Under the pieces are notes generated by a model. It had not been told where the DNA came from. It searched no databases and saw only the letters and a list, made by a program, of their open reading frames with translations. 64,000 nucleotides of DNA from Melastoma dodecandrum (Eukaryota; Streptophyta; Magnoliopsida; Myrtales; Melastomataceae), in NCBI GenBank assembly GCA_029817715.1, contig JARUPY010000088.1, positions 2,480,001 to 2,544,000 on the forward strand, in the 5' to 3' direction. The position numbers and the translations under genes are program-made. Position 1 is the stretch's first letter. Every line of letters starts with the position of its first letter. Positions 1 to 10,339 of the stretch are shown in pieces.

Positions 1-3000
1 GACACCCTCATTTACCTCGGAGGCAAGAAGACTTCCTTCCCACCATGAAAGCTTCCTAAGGGACATCTACCTTGCCCATCGGTTTCATTCTTATCCTTAA
101 CTTCAACCTAATGATAGGGAAACAATTGATATGATTTTGATGATGAATCGTATAACAAGTTGATTTATTATAACTTTACAGAAGTGGTAACCTCCTATAA
201 TCATTATATACTTCCTAATAAAGTGATTAGAAAATATTTCCATAATTAGATATTTTAATAATTAATTAATTGTTAATTAATTATTAATTATCTTAATTAA
301 TTTATTAATTCAAAACAAGAATATTTGAATTAATATTAAACTATTTACCTAATAAGACAAACAATAAAAAGTCAAAAATAATATATTTATCCTATGTATG
401 GAAATTATATTACTAAAATTGGAATTTATCTTATTACATTAATAAGAAATATCCAATAATCATACAACTCACGTAAATTTCTTCCAAATACAATGACAAA
501 CTTATCCGAATCAATTTATTTGAAAATAAATAATTGATTATTTCCTTATATAGAAAATTGCTTGCCGAAGATTAAAATATCCAATTAACACAAAATTAAT
601 TTTGGATAGTTCCCAACGTATATATTCACTAGCCCATGATCAGATTTTTCATTTTTGGAATGAAATATTTTTTCTTTCCATCTATTGAAGGCTTTTGATT
701 GAATCTAGCTCCAACTTTCTGCAATGCGATATACTGAGATTGGAGAATATGATTGATACGAAATCAATTTGTTCCCAAATGATTTATGCATTATGGAAAT
801 GCATCTTGTCGTAATTTAAATTTAGTAAAATAAATTTCCTTAATAACAAAAGGTCGGAACTTTGTATGGTGGTAAGTCTTGGCACCCTTATAGCGTTGTT
901 ATGGTGTTTTAACGTGTGTGTTGAGTGTGCATGATGCAATCTCCAGGAGAACGTTCTCGCAGGAGGTGACTCAACAAGTTCAACGTTAGTGAAGCAGCTC
1001 CAGAGACGCTAGTGGTTACGGATCCGAGGGACTCGACCGGAACATTGTCCGTAATATCGAACTGTGTGCAACAGGGCCCGGGGAGAAGGGTGTTAGAGTG
1101 TGCACTTATGTGGCAAGACACTTTATTGTATTTGTGGATAAATAATTAATAAAGGCTAGTATTTGTCATTGATTATTTTACTTTTCTGCACGTAAAATTA
1201 TTAATGATAAAGTCTCACAGATTAATGAATATATTAATCTGAAATAGTCCGTGATCGGATAGATGCTTAGATGGGACATGAACATCTAGATCATCGCTGA
1301 GTATAACTAAGGTCAAGATAGACCGATGGATTGTATATTTAAGTTATACTTAGGGGTACCCTGAGATTAGGGTTACTGGACACGACCTGATTAAGAAGAT
1401 GCCACATATTGAACATCATTAGTCAATCCTCTTTATGGATGAGTATAACTGATCTTTTGACTTGAGACCTTCATTTATTCTATGCGTGGAGTTTGTGCAC
1501 ATTGACATCGTTAAAAGTAGTCTTTAACCGGATTGTGAGTAATACGATTGTTGGGTGTGCGACAAAGCGTAGAGAGAATAATGTTGAGTCAGTATAAGAT
1601 TCATCACTCTTTTGGTTAGAGAGTTGACATTTAGGCCACTTGATAGAGATATTAGTGACTCTAAAATCCATGGCCATGGGAGGAATGTTTTACATTCAAG
1701 TGAGTATATTATATCTTGGTAATCAAGTAAAATAATTAATTTGGTGATGATGTATTTTGCGCCGAATTAATTGGGATATTGGTTAGATGAAGAGATTGAA
1801 TTACACAATAATCGGTTCATAGTGGTTTATGATTTATGATCATTATCCTAACACGTTGTGGGACTAAAAACTGTTGCTGGTTACCTTAGTTTGTTTATGG
1901 ATATACACTACCTTTGTGTATAGGACATAGAGGATCGCACGCATATCACGTTGACACGAATATTATATTATTGATTATTTTAGTGGATACTAAAATTAAT
2001 AATTTTATTTTTTCAGAATTATAATTAATTAGATTATTAATTTATTCTGAAATATCGGAAGCAAATAAAAAGGCCAAGATCAAATATGAATTTATTCGGG
2101 TTAAATTTATAAAGGATATTTTTAAATAATCTATTTATTAAAATAATATTTTATTAGTGCATACGTGTGTTTGCATTTATTAGTTTAATATTTTATTCCT
2201 ACCTCATGAAATAAGGAAATCAATTAAAATATTATTTAATGTTTAGTTACATTACATTTGGGAAACCGAAAGATTTAAAAAATGAAACGTTATAATGGAA
2301 ATAAATTGGTTTTACGTTGCTATTAATTTTTTTGTGAGAGAGATAGAGCCATATTTAGATATGAGATTTGATACGCTCTCTGGAGAAAAATCATCAAACA
2401 ATCAAAAGGGCTGAGAGAGTCAGGTTTTGAGGTTTTGCTTCCGAAAATTCTTTGTTGATCCAAGAGGCCAGCACCTAAGGGATCGTTGAGAGGTACGTGA
2501 TCGTGTGTGCGCGGATACAGCTAGAGGAGTCACACGTGGGGCTCTCGATCAATTGTTCCTGATTACGTTTTGTTTCGCCGAAAATTTCAAGATATGGTTT
2601 CCAGGTAATATTATGTTGTTATTTATCTAAAATTTATAGGTACCATGAGGTTTTCGTTATTTTTTAGCATAAAAGTTTATAATCTTTGTTTTCGCTGTGC
2701 CCTAAAACCAACAAAGGGTTGGTGGTTGGCGAGTCGGCATACAGAGTTGGTCGGAGAGGAGTTCGTAACAGGCGCAAGCGGTTAGGGACTGACAACCTTC
2801 TATAACTGGTTATATGTTTGTTTGTTGTGTTTGCTGCAGGTGTACCTTAGTGAAGCCACTCCGAAGGTGTCTGTGGCTGCGGATCTGAAGGACTTGGCCG
2901 GGAAGTTATCCATAATGTCGAGTTGCGTACAATAGGACCTTGGGAGAAAGTTGCTGGCCGACGAGTCGGCGTATAATAGGTTCAGGAGATGGAATCCATA

Positions 3001-3575
3001 GCAAGCGTAAGTGGTGAGAGACTGATAACCTCCTGTAGACGCTTATCTTTTTGTATTGCAGGTTAAATTGAAAATACAAAAATAAAAGTCTACCAGACAA
3101 CGTCCGAACACGTGGAGGAAGTGCCATTGAGAGGACAACCCGCTACTGCGTCAGAGAAGGTTGAAGCTTCCAGCCAGGTTTATGTGATCACTTAGTCTGG
3201 TTGATTTCCTTGTGATTCGACCTAGACGAATCTCAATCTCAGCAAGAGAGTTTCTTACATTGGTTAAGTTAATTTTACCACCCGTGGTTAAAGAAATTGT
3301 TTTCTTATTCCGCAGAATATTTTACCTTCGACACTATAATCACTACTTCCAAGTATTAGCGAAAATGGCCTAAAGTTGATGTAGGCGAATTTGACGAACC
3401 ACTATAAAACCCTTTGTGTTTTCCGAATTCATTTCGAAGTCAATTTAACATATTCTATAACTACAGAAGCGTAAACATAAATTTTTGTTTTACAGTAACT
3501 TGCTTCCGCTGTGAGAGCTTTGAAAACGCGTTAAATAATCCTTAATTGGACTTAATACTAATTCAGCCCGTCTAA
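1..3575 (-). mobile_element. LTR-element fragment, family X (copy X0), cut by the window start
   Basis: Read on the minus strand, this stretch aligns with 49302-51126. Shared landmarks are a 'gaattagt' start region, a 'cacagcggaag' box, a 'tttatagtggttcg' box, a GC-richer middle with an internal duplication, and an AT-rich tail ending near 'catcatcaaaatc'. The homology begins at about 3575, without the 'TGTT...AGAGGGGG' head seen in the other copies, so this copy is 5'-truncated. It runs off the window at base 1. A solo LTR occupies 1091-2713 inside it. No coding sequence is recognisable. The family assignment rests only on comparison within this window. Confidence 0.65.
1091..2713 (+). mobile_element. 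Solo LTR (1,623 bp) with TSD AAGGG
   Basis: The segment starts TGTTAGAG and ends ACCAACA, giving the canonical TG...CA ends. It is flanked by perfect 5-bp direct repeats AAGGG (1086-1090 and 2714-2718). Removing it restores a sequence that aligns with the uninterrupted X copy at about 50100-50200, which confirms an insertion. No second LTR or internal domain is present, so it is a solo LTR left by LTR-LTR recombination. The strand is arbitrary and the superfamily cannot be determined. Confidence 0.8.
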
Positions 3576-3594
3576 TGCATGTTTATTATTAGAA

Positions 3595-3705
3595 AAAAAA
3601 AACAGTTTTCTAAATTTTTAGAGTAAAATAGTTTTCTGAATTTTTAGTTTTTAGAGGAAAAGAAAACAGAAAACAGAGTTCCGGTCACCAAATAGGACCT
3701 AAGTT
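3595..3705. repeat. Possible MITE terminus (hAT-like)
   Basis: An A-rich stretch with repeated 'aaaacag' and 'ttttctgaattttta' ends in 'ggtcaccaaataggaccta'. Its reverse complement resembles the 'TAGG.CCTATTTGGT' ends common in plant hAT-like MITEs. No matching second terminus or target duplication was found, so the call is weak. Confidence 0.3.
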
Positions 3706-3938
3706 ACTTGAGATATTTATTTTATTCTTCCACCCAATAAGAATAAGCAGGGGAAGCCATTTTTTCAAGTCATGACCGGAAGAATGTGACATGCCGATCA
3801 CTCCATTATTGCACACAAATTACAAGCACGCAGAAAAGATTTTCACTTGATGAAACAGAGTCGCTGCTCTACACATCGGAACGCCCTCGTGGAGGGACCG
3901 GGAGAAGGAAACACTAGGATGCGAGGAGCCGGAGTTGA

Positions 3939-5329
3939 TCAAGCGAAGGAAGCCAACTTTGGCCTCGGAGGATCTACCAGGCATCTGTCAAGGAGCTTCT
4001 CGACCGATGTATACGGGTGATCGGGATATAAGCTCGATGCCTCCAAATCAGCTTCCGTCAATCGATAGTTCGTTTGTTCTCCCTTTATGAAGATGTTGTG
4101 GAGGATAGCAGGAGGCACGTTTTCTGGGAATGGTTTAGCTGCGTCCGAGTTAAGTCAGTCGAAAGATTATACTACACCCTAAAGGAGAGCGCGGAGAAAA
4201 ATTTAAGCAGATTAATTTCCGGCATAATCCTCACTTTCAGCGAGCTGCACGATCTCGTCCTCGGAGATGTGGACTCGATTGAGGGTCTTTCCTGTCTTCT
4301 CCTCCCACATTTCAATCAGATCCGACTGAGAAACGATATTGTGTTCCGGCCTGTAGATGATAACACGGTTGGCAACCCTCGGGTCGGTCGCGGCCTTCAC
4401 CGTGTAGAAAGCGACGTCTTCCTCGTAGTTGAGGACAGCTGATAGCCCAAAGGGAAAATCGACAAGTAGAAGGCGAGTTAGATTCTGGACTTATACGGGA
4501 TTAAACGACAAAAATCGAAAACAGTTTTCACCTTTCGCATGTCCATGCCCATAGACTAGGACTTGCCTGCGACTCTCGTTGGGATGGAGGATGTAATCAA
4601 CGAAATAAGCGGCAAATGAGTTGGCAGCGACGTAAGTGCGGGGGATCCCGGCCGCTTCAGTAGCCCTTCTAATTTTTCTCTTATTCTCCAGCAATAACTG
4701 GAAAGGCGGGAGCGTGCCCCTCACCCTGTCCACTTCGTTACCGAATTCGGACGGCACGAACCTCTGTTTGGATCATGCACATGACATGGTAACTCAACCG
4801 TTTGAACTGCAATCTAATACCCTTCCAGGAGCAAGGTGCTCGACCATATCCAAGGCACAAACAGGAGGATACCTGAATGTTGGGTGCGTGTTTCATGGCC
4901 TCGATGATTTTGAGCTGCTGCAGATGCTGAGGAACCGCTAGCGCCGAGATCACGACATCCACCCTCCGGAGCACCGAGACCAACTTCTCATGATCGTCTA
5001 ATTCACCCTACACTTAAAAGAAAGCCGCCAAATCAAAATCATGCTAACTGTTTGGCAGAAGTGGTAGATCGAGGAAAAGCACTTGCTTCGATCACAGAAA
5101 CGCCCATGGATCCGAACTCCCGGATAATCCCCATCTTGGAAGCGAAGGATGCAGTAGGGGAATCGCCAAGTGAGAGAGGGCGGACATAGGCGGAGGTGGG
5201 GTGGCCCAAGGAGACGCTTGCCCTGACAATATACTGGCCAAGGTACCCCGTGGCTCCGAATATCAGTATTCTGCTGTAGCTGCCACCACCGACGTCGGCC
5301 TGCCTCGCCTCTCCTCCAGCAATCGTCAT
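3939..5329 (-). CDS. Isoflavone reductase-like NADPH-dependent reductase (PCBER / eugenol synthase type), 5 exons
   Basis: Exons on the minus strand: 5329-5087, 5007-4873, 4763-4532, 4438-4235 and 4138-3939 (stop TGA). They sum to 1,014 nt, encoding 337 aa with all phases consistent. The NADPH-binding motif GATGYLG is at residues 25-31. The family signature RFVPSEFG starts at residue 127. The expected catalytic lysine of the K-x-K-[IV]-R-R motif is at about K154. The C-terminal part carries the family's KGEQTNY and 'EAS.LYPD..Y.SV' blocks. Known members are cytosolic enzymes that reduce phenylcoumaran ethers or make eugenol-type propenylphenols; the substrate cannot be read from the sequence. 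It is slightly longer than typical (~310-320 aa) because of ~15 extra N-terminal residues and a short C-terminal tail. Intron 1 appears to be GC-AG (GAA|GCAAGT); the other introns are GT-AG. No inactivating change is visible. The start is the first ATG in frame before the nucleotide-binding fold. Confidence 0.88.
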
Positions 5330-5400
5330 GTCGTCCTCGTATCAGATTCCTCTGCAACTCACGATAAAGAATGAAGGTGACGAAGAGCGTCACCCTCAGC

Positions 5401-5412
5401 ACCTATTTATGC
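5401..5412 (-). promoter_or_regulatory. Putative TATA box of the reductase gene
   Basis: On the minus strand the sequence reads TGCATAAATAGG, about 75-85 nt upstream of the chosen ATG. This is a plausible spacing for a plant core promoter with a short 5' leader. There is no transcript evidence. Confidence 0.4.
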
Positions 5413-5639
5413 ACCCACTAAGGAAGAGACAACAAGCTCATGAAAAACGTTTTATGCTCTGTCGTCGTCTTGGGACGTCCCTGTTGAAATCTAATATTTC
5501 CCGATTCGTGTCTCACGTTGTGTTATTCATGAAATTCTTAATTCACTTTGTTACTCGATCGGGTGGAGTCTTATTAAAAATTAAACATCGTACTAAACCT
5601 ATTAAATAGATTTTATTAAAATTAAAATTAATATAAAAA

Positions 5640-6004
5640 AATAACAGAACGTGGACGTGCTTTTATTGATTTTTATACGAATACCACCGGTAACAGGGGG
5701 GATCAGGTAGAATTTTAAGGTATCAAAAGATAAAAATAACCCATCGCACGTGACTTAACGGTTTCCCTTTGTGGTGAACAAACACTTGCCTTTTTAAAGT
5801 AATCGAGATTAAGACTCACGAGCACTAAATTAATTAATCGTTCACCCTAGATTGGTGTCAAGGACAAGTTCTGGTCCCATGAAGAAGGTCTCCGAGAAGC
5901 TGTTTGACACATAAATTTAGGCTTCTGTTTCGTTTTTTTAATTTTGAGACAGAGAATGTTAAGAGAGACATGAATATCTTCTCGAGATAAGACTCAAAGC
6001 AATG
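5640..6004. other. Intergenic DNA, nothing recognised
   Basis: AT-rich sequence upstream of the reductase gene. I see no ORF, repeat unit or RNA gene here. It may hold distal promoter elements, but none is identifiable by eye. Confidence 0.5.
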
Positions 6005-6770
6005 TAAAGTTATGGTCGGAAAACCAAAGCAATGTCTGATCTCGATATCATAACCATTGCATTATGTTCCTCGCTTTTGGACGGGCCATAACCCATCGAA
6101 GACAACCTCGAATCGAAAAGTGCAAAACATAAAAGTTGTAGGTCGAGAAGAAAATAGACTAACACAACTTGTCTAGTGTTAATCCGACCTCTCAAGTGAA
6201 AGTATGATCAAAAGATTGAGGGAGTGTTTTGATCTCGAAATCAGAATAGTTGCGACTTCGGCTGGTCAAAATACATCCAAGACGACCTCAAATTGAAAAG
6301 TGTAAACCATAAAAGTTATAGGTCGAGAAGAAAGAAGACTAACCAAACTTGTCTCGAGTTAATCTGACCTTTATACTAAAGTTACGATTAAACGACCAAT
6401 GGAGTGTTTTGATATTGAGATTGATCTCAAGATCAGAACACTTGCGACTTTCGATCGGTCAAAACTTAACATAGATGACCTAGAATGGGAAAACCCAAAA
6501 CATAAAAATTATAGAGAAGCGTGAAATAAAACTATCCTAAGTAATCTCGAGTTAATCCGACCTCTTTAGCCAAAGTTATGATGAAAATACTAAAGTAGTT
6601 GTTTTTATTTCGTGATCAGAACAGTTGCGACGTCGACTTGTCAAAACTCGACCTAGATTGCCTCGAATGAAGAAACTCAAAACATGAAATTTATAGAAGA
6701 GCCACGAAAATAATCATCCCAGCTAATCTCAAGCAAATTGAAGCTTTGTAACCAAAGTTATTCGTAGTTG
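6005..6770. repeat. Degenerate ~185-bp tandem repeat, about four copies
   Basis: Corresponding boxes of the type 'cataaaagttataggtcgag' occur near 6129, 6309, 6502 and 6683 (spacings ~180, 193 and 181). Each is followed by 'gag/taatc.gacc' and a 'gatcagaacagttgcgac' box. Copies have diverged substantially, increasingly so to the right. The wording resembles subrepeats inside large plant LTRs, so this may be part of an old retrotransposon. No coding content. Confidence 0.65.
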
Positions 6771-8279
6771 ACTAAAATGGTATATCTTAAGGCATCCGCG
6801 ACTTATGTCAGTCAACGTCTTTTGTCCACATCTTTTGGTAGTTTTTTGTGTTCCCCACTATTTTGGGCAGTTACCCGCGATGTCTTGATGAATTTATTAT
6901 AAATAAGTTGTGTACCCTTCATTGAAGGACGCAATCAACTCCATAAGCCCAAATTTGACCAAGTTGATCTACAGCCTTTGCTCTCCCCAAAGCGTTCTGA
7001 AAGCGTCCAAAAAAATGTCTAGAAACCATCCACTTTCATCACCTCCAACCACCATTCCACCAAGGCAGACTCCATTATAGGAGTCTGTCGTAGCCGTTCC
7101 ACATCCGTCGTCGTCCGTTTGGAGCCCCGCCATCGCTTTTCCAGTTTCATTTGTAGTTTTTCCCTTTGCATCATGTTTGCAAGTGATGTAAAAACTTTGT
7201 TATTGTAATTCAACGTTGTTCCGCGCCAACAGAAGCCAAGCACATTCAAAGGGGATAAAAGTCAGTTGAGCATACGACGACAATGAGCGAGCACTTCGTT
7301 GAGCAAACAACAACTCACCATCAAGTAATCGAGCAAGGACAATGAGCAAACATGGGGTTGTTGAGCACAAAGTCAAGGAGCGAGCATAAAAAGGAACAGT
7401 CGATTAACCTGAGCACCCACAACTTAAAGACGTGAAGCGTACGGACGCCCCCATCGCCTCACCAACCCGCGAATTAAGGAGTTCAACCCACGATCAGACA
7501 TGCATCCCTCAAATGCGTATGACAAATCCCACGATTTAGGACACGAACAACCATCGTATATTGCATAGGATCATTATAAATACAACTCTTAGGATAATTT
7601 TAAAGAACACACCATCATTCAAAAGCATAGAAGACTTACTTTATCTTTTGCTCTTTCTTCTTTCCTTCATTTTCTCTCTCTTATGTTAAGTGCCCAACTC
7701 TGTATTTTTCGTATACTCAAGCATTCGATTATGAACAATTTGAGATTAGTGTCTTTGTTTTGATCCGTAAGTCTTTTGGTAAGGACTCTTTGCATCTTAC
7801 AAGGTATTGACAACCATATTCATAATTCCAAAATCAATCCCTATATTCCTTGACCAGATTTTTCGACACAATAAACACGTTTTTTGCGATCACAGAAAGA
7901 GTTGATTTATGAAACATGTCTAAAAGGTTTACTAGAAAGTTTGCTCATGTGGATATCCCAATAGATTGGAGAAATTTGAAGAAATGTCTGAAAATGTAGA
8001 CGTTTATGTCGAGAAAACTTGTGATGGATTGGCAGAAGCCCAATCCTTTGAGACTAGAAATCGTACCTATTTCTAGACCACTTCCCTCGGTCCAATTTTA
8101 ACTGGTGGTTAGGATGATGATGGATGTGATGACAACAATGAAAAACTTAAAAGAGGCTTTCACGAAATGCGGTTTTACGTGCGTGTAGATGGGCAATTCG
8201 TCGTGAGAAGCTTCTAGAGTTGTCGTTGTCGAAGGGAAACGGAAAGTAGATTTTTCAGTATAATGAGTTATATGAACCC
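6771..8279. other. Unassigned intergenic sequence, probably old retroelement DNA
   Basis: No ORF with recognisable similarity. Two 'attataaata' TATA-like strings occur near 6897 and 7571, the second followed by an A/C-rich stretch resembling an LTR R region. These suggest decayed LTR sequence, but no ends or target duplications were found. Confidence 0.35.
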
Positions 8280-8700
8280 GATGTTACTTTGACACGTCCG
8301 AACATCGCATTCTCAATTGCTACAGCGGCCCACATCAACGAATCCTCATCAAACCAACGACTCCTTCGGTGTCTCAATGGCTCTCTCCACTATGGATTGT
8401 TTGTTCTTCCAGCTTGTACATCGTAACTCACAACCTAAGCGGATGCGGATTGAGCAGGTTGCCAAATGACATGCCACTCAGCCACTAGTTGTGCCATTTT
8501 TCATGGTCACAATCTCATCTCTCGGCATTCCAAGAAGTAAACCACATTCTCTCGAAGCTCTACAAAAGCCGAATACCGAGCTCTCACATATACAGTGTTG
8601 CTGACGTTACGTGGTTGTCATCCCTTGCCTGCGAGTTTCATGTTCATCTCGCACGTCCACTTCTAATTCGTTGCAATATTTGGGTGTCACATATTAAATA
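8280..8700 (+). pseudogene. Ty1/copia RNase H relic
   Basis: Conceptual translation across frames gives the order typical of the copia RNase H end of pol. First comes 'LLRCLNGSLHYGLFV' (family L.YLKGT..HGL), then 'ADADWAGC', then 'LISRHSKK' (LISW.SKKQ), 'SRSSTKAEYRAL', and an 'EFHVHLARPLLIRC' block corresponding to the EL...L..PP.L.CDN region. Frameshifts and stops separate the blocks, and an expected catalytic Asp near the end is replaced, so the fragment is inactive. No LTRs were identified around it; it ends in AT-rich DNA before the MULE. Confidence 0.75.
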
Positions 8701-9032
8701 TCATTATCTAAATCTAGTTACAATACCTTGCCTTCTCTTATTTCTTTTTCCTTTTCCTTCTCCCGTTTATCAAATATCATTATTTATTACTAATCAAATA
8801 TACTTCTAGTAATTTCTTTTAAGAATATAGAACATTTAATCACATAAAAAAAATTACTACTAAAAAATACCTAACTAGACTAATTGCAAAATTACTGCTA
8901 TACCCTAACGAAACTAAACTCTACAAAACATCTCTAGTTAAATTTTAGGGATAATAATATAATTTGAGTTCCAAGTAGTTGCGCATTTTTAATGACTAGG
9001 CACACTAAATTTAATTACCATAAATAAAGAAT

Positions 9033-9040
9033 ATATATTA
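9033..9040. repeat. Target site duplication (left) of the MULE
   Basis: ATATATTA immediately precedes the left terminal inverted repeat. The same 8 bp follow the right TIR at 42977-42984 and occur once in the empty paralogous site at 46047-46054. AT-richness makes the exact length uncertain (8-9 bp). Confidence 0.7.
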
Positions 9041-9266
9041 GGCAAATTATCGATATTTGGCCTGAACTATATGCCAACTTCCTTTTGTGCCATATCGTTT
9101 AAAAAGTTTTGGATTTGGCCTTAATTCGATTTTAGTTTTTGATTTGGCCTTAAACCTAACGTCCGTTACGACTCTCAGACGTGTCGTTGACGGCTATGTT
9201 TAATGTCCGACGTGTCTTCAAATTACTCCAACGTGTATGTGACGCGGCAAAATTGTCTTCGGACGA
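9041..9266 (+). repeat. Left terminal inverted repeat of the MULE
   Basis: Aligns in inverse orientation with 42779-42976. Conserved blocks include 'aaattatcgatatttggcct', 'aaaaagttttggatttggc', 'gtcgttgacggctatgttt' and 'gtcttcaaattactcca'. A ~30-bp stretch near 9120-9150 is present here and absent from the right TIR. Confidence 0.85.
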
Positions 9267-9389
9267 TACTTTTTCATTGCGCACGTGGGCTGTAATAAAA
9301 TAAATGAAAGAAAAAAAATGGGGATTAGGGTTTGTGTACGCAGGTGATTTTAATCAGATTCGTCCTCCATTCCTGGGTTGTTCTAGGTG

Positions 9390-9485
9390 GCTCCTTCTTA
9401 CCTTGGTTCATCAGGTTCCTCGCTCCTTCTTGCCTTGGTTCATCAGGTTCGTCGCTCCTTCTTGCCTTGGTTCATCAGGTTCCTC
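9390..9485 (+). repeat. 32-bp tandem repeat, three copies
   Basis: Three consecutive 32-bp units, each containing 'ccttggttcatcaggttc' (at 9401, 9433 and 9465), lie between the left TIR and the GRF gene, probably in its 5' leader region. Confidence 0.85.
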
Positions 9486-9643
9486 TTCAACAGATCACTT
9501 TCTTAGTCTTGTTCCTTCCTGTTGTTTGTTCCTTCCAGTATGGATTTCTGGGTCGGATATTCTGAATGGATATTTGTATGGTATTGGGTTTATGATTCCA
9601 AATTGTTTTTCAATTATTTTGTTAAATGTAGATGTTGGTAAGT

Positions 9644-10203
9644 ATGAGTTGTAGCGAGAGATTCGAAACAGGTGCGGAATCTACAAATTCCAGCTCTGTT
9701 ACTAGTGAAAGGAGGTGCAAACATGGAATGCGAGTTGTATTGTACATCTCTTGGAGTAGAAGCAATCCGGGGAGACGTTTCTTTCGTTGTTCAGTGTGGA
9801 AGGTGATGTTTGTATCTGTGAATCTTTTGTTGTCTCTGATTTATGTGTTCTGAATTTTGTTGTGTGTTCTGATTATGTCAACAGGATGATGATTGTGGCT
9901 TTTTTCAGCTAGTATGACGATGTGATACCCCCTCGCCAAAAAGAAATAATATCGCACCTTGTTGAGACTAAGAAGTTGTTAGAAAGTAAGGTCGAGCTGA
10001 TGCAGAAGAGGGAATCTGCAATGGAAGATGTAATCAAGCATCTCGAGGCTTAGGTGATGAAGCATAAGATGTTCCAGTCGTCCCATCAGCTGGAAGAACG
10101 TGCAAATCAAGCGATGATGAAAAAATTAGATAGAGATTTCAAGTTGATGACCTTTGTTGTGTTAGTTTTAATAAGTGTTGTTGTATATGTAGCCCAGTCA
10201 TAG
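9644..10203 (+). pseudogene. GRF-type zinc-finger protein gene, broken (MULE-borne)
   Basis: Exon 1 (9644-9802) encodes an N-terminal Ser/Thr-rich stretch and the GRF zinc-finger core CKHG...NPGRRFFRC. A GT-AG intron (9803-9884) follows. Exon 2 begins with 'DDDCGFFQ', completing the zinc ligands (C, H, C, C pattern). After that point the reading frame is shifted. In the new frame there is a Lys/Glu-rich coiled coil, an in-frame TAG at about 10050, then a C-terminal hydrophobic segment (FVVLVLISVVVYVA), a probable single membrane anchor. This order (GRF finger, coiled coil, C-terminal membrane segment) is common for small plant GRF proteins. The frameshift and the stop make it a pseudogene. 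GRF fingers bind nucleic acid in other proteins; the role of these small plant proteins is not established here. Confidence 0.78.
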
Positions 10204-10334
10204 TTATTGTGTATGTAGTCATGACTGGTTTTAATTAGTGGTGTTTTAATCAGTTTTTGATTTAATCAGATGGTGTTTAAATCAGTTTGTGTATTTATCG
10301 GTTGAGTTGACAGAAAATGGCAGAAGCTCCAATC

Positions 10335-10339
10335 ATACA
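10335..10339. repeat. TSD ATACA (left) of the nested LTR element
   Basis: ATACA precedes the left LTR (TGTACG...) and is repeated directly after the right LTR (...CTACA) at 41719-41723. Confidence 0.8.

Noticed and set aside
4074..4442. Plus-strand ORF of 122 codons
   Set aside because: Antisense shadow of exons 4 and 5 of the reductase gene, whose splice phases and conserved motifs are clear on the minus strand.
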